From the NCBI GenBank assembly GCA_937916565.1, contig CALFSR010000168.1, forward strand, positions 1-7,046: a stretch of DNA of 7,046 nt. The letters are read 5' to 3'. Made by a program: the position numbers and the translations under genes. The number at the start of each line of letters is the position of its first letter. Positions within the stretch are counted from its first letter, which is position 1. Positions 1-4,620 of this stretch are shown here, piece by piece. A model generated the notes under the pieces. It was not told the DNA's origin, searched no databases, and saw only the letters and a list, made by a program, of their open reading frames with translations. The stretch comes from an uncultured Bacillota bacterium. GTDB lineage: Bacteria > Bacillota > Limnochordia > Limnochordales > ZCTH02-B6.

Positions 1-1496
1 CCCTTGTCGTGACCGGAGAGGGCGCCCGGGTCATCCAATACCCGATGGAAGACGTAGAGGCGTTAGGTTACCTCAAGATCGACTTCCTCGGCCTGCGTAC
101 GCTGTCCGTCATCCAGCGCTGCCGGCACCTCGCCGGCCGGCGCGGGACGCCCGTGCCCGATCCCGTGCCCCTCGATGACCCGGCCGTCTACCGGATGCTG
201 GGCCAAGGCGGCACCGACGGGGTGTTCCAGCTTGAAACCCCGGCCTTTCACAGGCTGACCGTAAAGCTCAAGCCGGCACGGTTCGACGACATCGCGGCGC
301 TGGTCGCCCTCGGCAGGCCTGGGCCTGCCCAGCGGATTGATGCGTTTGTGCGCCGCCGGCACGGGCGTGAGCCCGTCGCGTACATGCACCCGCTCCTGGA
401 GCCCGTGCTGGCCGACACGTACGGCGTCATTCTTTACCAGGAGCAGGTCATGCGAATCGCCATGGAACTCGCGGGTTTCACCCCGGCGGAGGCGGACATC
501 CTGCGGCGGGGGATGAGCAAGAAACAGCCGGAGCTTTTGGCCGCCGCCCGGGAACGCTTCCTAGCGGGCGCGGCGGCGAACGGGGTGCCGCAAGACGTGG
601 CCGAGGCGGTGTTTGCCGACCTGGAGCAGTTTGCCGGCTATGGCTTTGCCAAAAGCCACTCGGTGGCGTACGCCCGGCTCAGTTACGAAACCGCCTACCT
701 GCGCTGCCATTTTCCGGCCGAGTTCATGGCCGCGCAGATGGCTTCGGTGCGGGGCGATCCGGAAAGGGTGGCCCGATACGCGGCCGCGTGCCGGCGCATG
801 GGGGTGCGGGTGCTGCCCCCGGACGTCAACGCCAGCGGGAGCGACTTCTCGGTGACGGCCGACGGAGCGATCCGGGCCGGCCTTGGGGCCATCAAGCACG
901 TCGGCATGGCCGCGGCGGAGGCCATCGTCGCCGCCCGGGGGGATCGGCCGTTTGGCTCCTTGGCGGAACTTGTGGAGCGAGTGCCCGCCCGCCACGTGCC
1001 CCGCCGGGTGCTCGAGGCGCTGATCCAGTCGGGTGCCTGCGACGGCTGGGGAAAGAGCCGGAGCGACCTCCTGGCGGAGCTCGGCAGCCTACCGCCCGGG
1101 GGCGGCTTCACGACAGGCGCCCCGGCCGCGGGTTCCCAGCAGGCTTCCATATTCGACCGGACCGGCGCCCCGGTTGGCGCAGGAAGCGGCGTTTCTGATA
1201 TGCTAGGTGCAGGCGGCCGCGCGCTGGTGCTGGACGTGACCGAGGACGCGGCCCCGGAGCTCGCGCGCCTGGCTGACTTATTGCACCAGTTCCCCGGGGA
1301 AGCGCCGGTGGTGGTGCGAGTGCGGGGAAGCCGCGGCACCGTGACGGTCGCGACCGGGGACACGGTGCGGGTTACCGCGGATGAAGCGCTGCTTTCCGGC
1401 CTGCAGGAGCTGGCGCGGGAGGGGTGGCTCACGGCGGTGGGTTGGGCGCCCTACGATCGGCTTAAGGCGCGGGTTCGACAGGAGTGGTCAGGGTGA
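1..1496 (+). CDS. dnaE: DNA polymerase III alpha subunit, DnaE type (3' part, 5' end outside window)
   Basis: This is the C-terminal part of a replicative (C-family) DNA polymerase, reading in frame from base 3 with no start in the window. The segment VEALGYLKIDFLGLRTL is palm sequence; its Asp (codon 81-83) corresponds to the third catalytic aspartate of the family (D555 of E. coli). The PHP domain and the first two catalytic aspartates lie upstream of the window. Fingers and beta-binding motifs follow: GVFQLE (about 222-239), YGVILYQEQVMRIAM (about 420-464), RGMSKKQ (about 507-527), GYGFAKSHSVAY (about 636-671). A helix-hairpin-helix region (about 870-990) and QASIFD (1140-1157) come next. 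After only 21 further codons the typical C-terminal segment with the FPGEAPVVV motif begins. The usual LGFYLSGHP linker and OB-fold are not seen; about 471 residues follow the catalytic Asp, against about 605 in E. coli. The stop overlaps the next gene (GTGA). Confidence 0.95.
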   Translation, partial: LVVTGEGARVIQYPMEDVEALGYLKIDFLGLRTLSVIQRCRHLAGRRGTPVPDPVPLDDPAVYRMLGQGGTDGVFQLETPAFHRLTVKLKPARFDDIAALVALGRPGPAQRIDAFVRRRHGREPVAYMHPLLEPVLADTYGVILYQEQVMRIAMELAGFTPAEADILRRGMSKKQPELLAAARERFLAGAAANGVPQDVAEAVFADLEQFAGYGFAKSHSVAYARLSYETAYLRCHFPAEFMAAQMASVRGDPERVARYAAACRRMGVRVLPPDVNASGSDFSVTADGAIRAGLGAIKHVGMAAAEAIVAARGDRPFGSLAELVERVPARHVPRRVLEALIQSGACDGWGKSRSDLLAELGSLPPGGGFTTGAPAAGSQQASIFDRTGAPVGAGSGVSDMLGAGGRALVLDVTEDAAPELARLADLLHQFPGEAPVVVRVRGSRGTVTVATGDTVRVTADEALLSGLQELAREGWLTAVGWAPYDRLKARVRQEWSG

Positions 1497-2008
1497 AAGA
1501 CGTGGTGCTCCGGCTCTTTGCCGAGCGTGGCGTGGACATCGAAGAGATCGGGCGCATCGTGTACGAACTGCAGCGCCATTACATGAACTCCCTGTCGCTG
1601 GAGGAATGCGTGGCCAGCGTCCACCGGGTCATTGAGAAGCGGGAGGCGCAACACGCGATCATCACGGGAATCGCCCTCGACATGCTGGCTGAGCGGAACG
1701 CCTTGCCCGAGCCGCTCAACTCCATCGTGCGCCGGGACGAGCCGCTCTACGGCGTCGACGAGGTGCTCGCCCTCGCGGTGACCAACATCTACGGGTCGGT
1801 GGGGCTGACGAGTTTCGGCTACCTGGACAAGATCAAGCTTGGCTTGCTCGGGCGCCTCAACAACCACGAGCGCGGGCAAGTCAACACTTTCCTTGATGAT
1901 CTGGTGGCGGGGGTGGCCGCGGCCGCCGCGGCGCGCATCGCTCACCAGCAGCGGGAGGGCGACGTCAAGGCGCTTAAGCCCGAGTCCCGGGAGGCGGCGT
2001 CCGGTTGA
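1493..2008 (+). CDS. pgpA: Phosphatidylglycerophosphatase A / YutG-family protein
   Basis: A 171-residue protein of the PgpA (YutG-like) family, which is annotated as removing phosphate from phosphatidylglycerophosphate to give phosphatidylglycerol. Family signatures visible are IVYELQ (22-27), EKREAQHAIITGIALDMLAE (48-67), the acidic motif RRDEPLYGVDEVLAL (80-94), NIYGSVGLTSFGYLDKIK (98-115) and NTFLDD (131-136), which carries the acidic pair expected to bind metal. No long hydrophobic membrane span is evident, as in the short Gram-positive YutG form and unlike E. coli PgpA. The GTG at 1493 is preferred: AGGAG at 1480-1484 lies 8 nt upstream and the GTGA overlap with the dnaE stop suggests translational coupling. 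An in-frame GTG at 1484 falls on that ribosome binding site. The biochemical role in Gram-positives is less certain than the family assignment. Confidence 0.85.
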   Translation: MKDVVLRLFAERGVDIEEIGRIVYELQRHYMNSLSLEECVASVHRVIEKREAQHAIITGIALDMLAERNALPEPLNSIVRRDEPLYGVDEVLALAVTNIYGSVGLTSFGYLDKIKLGLLGRLNNHERGQVNTFLDDLVAGVAAAAAARIAHQQREGDVKALKPESREAASG

Positions 2009-2034
2009 CACCTTTCGCGGCAGCGGGATATAAT
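2005..2034 (+). promoter_or_regulatory. Near-consensus sigma-A promoter for mtrB
   Basis: TTGACA (2005-2010) and TATAAT (2029-2034) both match the housekeeping consensus exactly, with an 18-nt spacer. The -35 box overlaps the pgpA stop codon TGA (2006-2008), so this starts a new transcript inside the gene cluster. The predicted start is near 2041, giving a leader of about 90 nt before mtrB. It is the only strong promoter I found in the window, and it may also drive the acc and pyk genes by read-through. Confidence 0.88.
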
Positions 2035-2042
2035 TGTCCCGC
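2023..2042. promoter_or_regulatory. Inverted repeat around the -10 box, candidate operator
   Basis: GCGGGA (2023-2028) and TCCCGC (2037-2042) are perfect 6-bp inverted arms separated by 8 bases that hold the whole TATAAT box. The dyad would cover the -10 element and the predicted transcription start, a position where a bound dimeric repressor would block RNA polymerase. The sequence shows the symmetry; that it is an operator is inference, and no regulator gene is visible nearby. Confidence 0.4.
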
Positions 2043-2091
2043 AATCCCGATGGTGATGGGCTTTTTGCACAGGCAGGGCACCGGGAGCGGG

Positions 2092-2121
2092 CCCCGCCTT
2101 GTCGTGTTCGCGCAGGCGGGG
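2092..2121 (+). promoter_or_regulatory. Leader hairpin that could hide the mtrB ribosome binding site
   Basis: CCCCGCCT (2092-2099) is perfectly complementary to AGGCGGGG (2114-2121), forming an 8-bp stem with a 14-nt loop in the mtrB leader RNA. The 3' arm includes four of the six G residues (2118-2123) that are the best Shine-Dalgarno candidate for the GTG start at 2132. The pairing is directly visible; a control role is inference. Only isolated GAG/UAG triplets occur here (2084 and 2124), so it is not a TRAP binding site of the usual 9-11 repeats. Confidence 0.4.
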
Positions 2122-2131
2122 GGTAGGTGCA

Positions 2132-2359
2132 GTGGGTGAAGAAACCATCCGGGGCGACTTTGTGATTATCAAGGCGCTGCAGGACGGCGTAACCATCATC
2201 GGCCTGACGCGCGGCAAGGAAACGAAGTTTCACCACAGCGAAAAGCTCGACAAGGGCGAGGTCATGCTGGCGCAGTTCACCGAGCACACCTCGGCCATCA
2301 AGATCCGGGGCAGGGCAGAGATCGTTACCCGTCACGGCCGTATCGAAGCCGGTTTGTGA
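2132..2359 (+). CDS. mtrB: Tryptophan RNA-binding attenuation protein (TRAP)
   Basis: A 75-residue protein, the same length as Bacillus subtilis TRAP and very similar from DFVIIKALQDG (9-19) onward, including the long conserved run KFHHSEKLDKGEV (32-44) and AQFTEHTSAIK (47-57). TRAP forms an 11-subunit ring; when loaded with tryptophan it binds (G/U)AG repeats in RNA and shuts down trp genes by attenuation and translation block. By alignment offset +1, the RNA-contact residues K37, K56 and R58 are K38, K57 and R59 here, and tryptophan-pocket residues T25, T30, Q47, T49, T52 are T26, T31, Q48, T50, T53; all are kept. The start is GTG at 2132 with GGGGGG at 2118-2123, 8 nt upstream. The in-frame extension to 2099 adds residues absent from the family. 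Its own promoter and leader precede it. In Bacillus it sits with folE (mtrA); here it does not. Confidence 0.96.
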   Translation: MGEETIRGDFVIIKALQDGVTIIGLTRGKETKFHHSEKLDKGEVMLAQFTEHTSAIKIRGRAEIVTRHGRIEAGL

Positions 2360-2430
2360 CGGGGGCCCGCTGCCCGGCGCGGGGGCGGGCGTCCCGGCGC
2401 GGGGCCGCCCGTTGGGGGAGAGACGGGGGC
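2360..2430 (+). other. GC-rich mtrB-downstream spacer with two alternative hairpins
   Basis: This 71-nt gap is almost entirely G and C. CCCGGCGCGGGG occurs twice (2373-2384 and 2393-2404), each able to fold as CCCG/CGGG with a 3-nt loop. Two outer stems are possible: GCCCGC (2365-2370) with GCGGGC (2385-2390), or GGGCGG (2383-2388) with CCGCCC (2405-2410). They share bases 2385-2388 and so exclude each other. No T-run follows, so this is not a classical intrinsic terminator. It may slow or partly stop transcription between mtrB and the next genes, or have no function beyond base composition. Confidence 0.35.
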
Positions 2431-2625
2431 ATGTGGACGGTGGTATACATCGCGCACAACCGCACCGTCGGCCGGCGCGTGTGCCAGGTGCTTGAGCGTG
2501 AAGGACTGTTGGTCAAGCTGCGTCCGCTCAAGGACGCGGCCGAGGGCGGCGCCGTGGAGCTGCTCGTTCCGGAGACGGAAGCCGAGGAAGCCCACGAAGT
2601 GCTGTCAAGCGCCCTTGGACGTTAG
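2431..2625 (+). CDS. Conserved small protein of unknown function upstream of accD
   Basis: A 64-residue protein beginning MWTVVYIAHNR and ending with VELLVPETEAEEAHEVLSSALG. The alternation of short strands and helices (strand, helix 12-24, strand 27-33, strand 42-47, helix 49-62) resembles a small ferredoxin-like fold such as DUF2007 proteins; that fold is inferred. I recall similar proteins just upstream of accD in other Bacillota, sometimes labelled glutamate decarboxylase, which cannot be right: the protein is far too short for that PLP enzyme and has no PLP-lysine motif. The ATG at 2431 is chosen because homologues start with MWTVVYIA; GGGGGAG at 2414-2420 lies 10 nt upstream. An in-frame GTG at 2356 would add an Arg/Gly-rich stretch typical of non-coding GC-rich DNA. 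It ends 17 nt before accD. The function is unknown; linkage suggests a tie to AccDA. Confidence 0.78.
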   Translation: MWTVVYIAHNRTVGRRVCQVLEREGLLVKLRPLKDAAEGGAVELLVPETEAEEAHEVLSSALGR

Positions 2626-2642
2626 AGGCGGGGCTTGCGACG

Positions 2643-3554
2643 ATGCCCGTTTTTCGCGATCTGTTCCGATCTAAATCGCGCTATGCGACGGTGAAGCCCG
2701 CGCAAGGCGAGCCCGACGCTTCGCGGACGGCCAGTCCCGAGCGGGTCGATCCGCCCGCGCGGCACAAGGAAGTGCCCGATGGCCTGTGGGCCAAGTGCCC
2801 GGGTTGCAGCGGGCTCCTTTATCAGCGGGAGCTTGCCCGCAACCTGCAGGTCTGCGCCCGTTGCGGCCATCATTTCCATGTGGGTGCGGTCGAGCGCCTG
2901 ACGCAGCTTCTGGATGACCTGGAAACCTTTGAGGAGTGGGATACGGACCTGCGGACCGTAAACCCGCTCGGGTTTCCCGGCTACGAAGAGAAGTTGGCCC
3001 GGATGCAGGCTCAGACCGGCTTGCGGGAAGCGGTCCTCACGGGCCTGGGGCGGCTCGACGGCCACCCGCTGGCCGTCGGCGTGCTCGACTTCAGCTTCTT
3101 CAGCGGCAGCATGGGCTCGGTGGTCGGTGAGAAGCTGGCCCGATTGTTTGAGCGGGCGGCAGAGCGGGTCGTGCCGGTCGTCGTCGTCTCAGGCGGCGGC
3201 GGCGGCGCACGGATGCAGGAAGGTATCCTATCCCTCATGCAGATGGCCAAGACGAGCCAAGCGGTGGAGCAGTTCGGCAGGAGCGGCCGGCCCTATATCT
3301 CCGTCCTGACAAATCCGACCATGGGCGGCGTGTACGCGAGCTTCGCCTCCCTGGGCGACTACATCCTCGCCGAGCCCGGAGCGCTCATCGGGTTTGCCGG
3401 CCCGCGCATCGTGGAGAGGACGATCCGGCAGTCGCTGCCCAGCGGTTTCCAGACGTCGGAGTTTGCGCTCAAGAACGGCATGGTCGACATGATTGTGGAG
3501 CGCAAGGACCTGCGCCCCACCCTGGCGCGTATCTTGCGCCTGCACCGGGCTTAA
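2643..3554 (+). CDS. accD: Acetyl-CoA carboxylase carboxyltransferase subunit beta
   Basis: A 303-residue AccD, half of the carboxyltransferase that moves CO2 from biotinylated AccB to acetyl-CoA to make malonyl-CoA, the first committed step of fatty acid synthesis in the cytoplasm. A four-cysteine zinc ribbon is intact: C52, C55, C71, C74 (CPGC and CARC). The crotonase-like carboxyltransferase core follows, with SGGGGGARMQEG (from about 183), MGGVYASFASLGD (from 227), GFAGPRI (from about 250) and the SGFQTSEFALKNGMVD region. The N-terminus (MPVFRDLFRSKSRYATV) is typical, but a Pro/Ala-rich insert of roughly 20 residues (about 19-43) separates it from the zinc ribbon. ATG at 2643 has GGGG at 2630-2633, 9 nt upstream. 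It lies 14 nt before accA, so the two subunits are very likely co-transcribed and made together. Confidence 0.96.
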   Translation: MPVFRDLFRSKSRYATVKPAQGEPDASRTASPERVDPPARHKEVPDGLWAKCPGCSGLLYQRELARNLQVCARCGHHFHVGAVERLTQLLDDLETFEEWDTDLRTVNPLGFPGYEEKLARMQAQTGLREAVLTGLGRLDGHPLAVGVLDFSFFSGSMGSVVGEKLARLFERAAERVVPVVVVSGGGGGARMQEGILSLMQMAKTSQAVEQFGRSGRPYISVLTNPTMGGVYASFASLGDYILAEPGALIGFAGPRIVERTIRQSLPSGFQTSEFALKNGMVDMIVERKDLRPTLARILRLHRA

Positions 3555-3568
3555 GGGGGCGCTGGCGG

Positions 3569-4570
3569 GTGGTCAACAGCGTGTTTGAATGGGAACGGCC
3601 GCTGATCGAGCTGGAGAACCGGATCAAGGAACTGCAGGCGTTCACCGCCGACAAAGGCATCGACTTCAGCGACGAACTGGCCACCTTGGAGCGCAAGGCC
3701 GAGCGGCTGCGGGCGGAAATTTTCAGCAGCCTTTCGCCGTGGCAGAGGGTGCAGCTTGCGCGCCATCCCCGCCGTCCGACGACCTTGGATTACATCGGCA
3801 TGATCTGCACGGACTTCGTGGAACTCTCCGGCGACCGCTGCGTGCGGGACGACGAGGCCATGGTGGGCGGCATCGGTATGCTGGACGGCATCCCGGTGAC
3901 CATCATCGGGCCGCAGAAGGGCCGGGATACCAAGGAAAACATCCGCCGGAACTTTGGCTTGCCCCACCCGGAGGGGTACCGGAAGGCGCTGCGGCTCATG
4001 CACCAGGCGGAGAAGTTTGGCCGGCCTATCGTGTCCCTGATCGACGTCGTCGGCGCTTTCCCCGGCATCGAAGCCGAGCAGCGCGGCCAGGGCGTCGCCA
4101 TCGCCGAGAATATCCGCCAGATGTCGTTCTTGCGGGTGCCCATCGTATGCGTCATCACCGGTGAAGGCGGCAGCGGCGGGGCGCTGGCCATCGGCGTCGG
4201 CGACCGCGTGCTTATGATGGAGAACGCGTGGTATTCGGTCATCTCCCCGGAGATGTGCGCAGAGATTTTGTGGAAGGACACGGCCCGCGCACCGGATGCG
4301 GCGGCCGTGCTCAAGATCGGAGCGCAAGATCTCTTGGCGCTGGGCGTCATCGATGAGGTCATCCCGGAACCGCTGGGCGGTGCCCACCGGGACCGGGAAC
4401 TGGCGGCGCAGCGGCTGAAAGAAGCCGTTGTGCGCCACTTGCGGGAGCTCATGCCGCTCAGCGGCGATGAGCTGGTCAGCCGCCGCCTGGAGAAGTACCG
4501 CCGCATGGGCTCTTTGGCCCAGGAAACCGACGAACGGCTGCAGGCGGTCGCCGAACACCCGCACGATTGA
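3569..4570 (+). CDS. accA: Acetyl-CoA carboxylase carboxyltransferase subunit alpha (diverged motifs)
   Basis: A 333-residue AccA, partner of the AccD just upstream. It shows the N-terminal helical region with RPTTLDYI, the core motifs GRDTKENIRRNFGLPHPEGYRKALRLM, GEGGSGGALAIGVGD (from 198; the glycines that form the oxyanion hole are kept), ILWKD and PEPLGGAHRD. Several positions that are nearly invariant in E. coli and Bacillus AccA differ: ELHGDR is ELSGDR, GHQKG/GHQRG is GPQKG, DTxGAYPG is DVVGAFPG (159-166), and SPEG is SPEM (226-229). The reading frame is undamaged, so this looks like a diverged but working enzyme rather than a pseudogene. GTG at 3569 has AAGGGGG at 3553-3559, 9 nt upstream; an in-frame GTG at 3581 with GGCGGGTGG before it is a possible alternative that would drop four residues. 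Confidence 0.94.
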   Translation: MVNSVFEWERPLIELENRIKELQAFTADKGIDFSDELATLERKAERLRAEIFSSLSPWQRVQLARHPRRPTTLDYIGMICTDFVELSGDRCVRDDEAMVGGIGMLDGIPVTIIGPQKGRDTKENIRRNFGLPHPEGYRKALRLMHQAEKFGRPIVSLIDVVGAFPGIEAEQRGQGVAIAENIRQMSFLRVPIVCVITGEGGSGGALAIGVGDRVLMMENAWYSVISPEMCAEILWKDTARAPDAAAVLKIGAQDLLALGVIDEVIPEPLGGAHRDRELAAQRLKEAVVRHLRELMPLSGDELVSRRLEKYRRMGSLAQETDERLQAVAEHPHD

Positions 4571-4620
4571 CCGCGAGCCCGCGCACCGGGGTGCCGGCCG
4601 TGCGCCATGGAGGGACGGGT
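4571..4620 (+). other. accA-pyk spacer with a small hairpin
   Basis: GCGCAC (4581-4586) and GTGCGC (4600-4605) form a perfect 6-bp stem with a 13-nt loop, ending 3 bases before the strong ribosome binding site GGAGGG (4609-4614). No T-run follows and no promoter boxes are seen, so this looks like an internal operon junction, perhaps with some effect on pyk translation. Any such effect is inference. Confidence 0.35.

Noticed and set aside
1174..1204. Promoter-like TTGGCG, 19 nt, TATGCT inside dnaE near the missing OB-fold region
   Set aside because: The -35 match is poor, the spacer is long, and no gene starts nearby; likely chance in the one slightly AT-richer patch.
2046..2066. CCC...GGG followed by CTTTTT in the mtrB leader, resembling a mini-terminator
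   Set aside because: Only three G-C pairs plus one G-U are possible, too weak for an intrinsic terminator, despite the five T residues.
2356..2430. Upstream in-frame GTG of the small gene, overlapping the mtrB stop as GTGA
   Set aside because: The 25 added residues are Arg/Gly-rich low-complexity sequence, while the conserved protein starts at MWTVVYIA (2431).
4567..4620. In-frame TTG upstream start for pyk on the accA stop codon (TTGA)
   Set aside because: There is no ribosome binding site before it, and the family N-terminus RRTKIVCTIGP begins right after the well-placed GTG at 4621.
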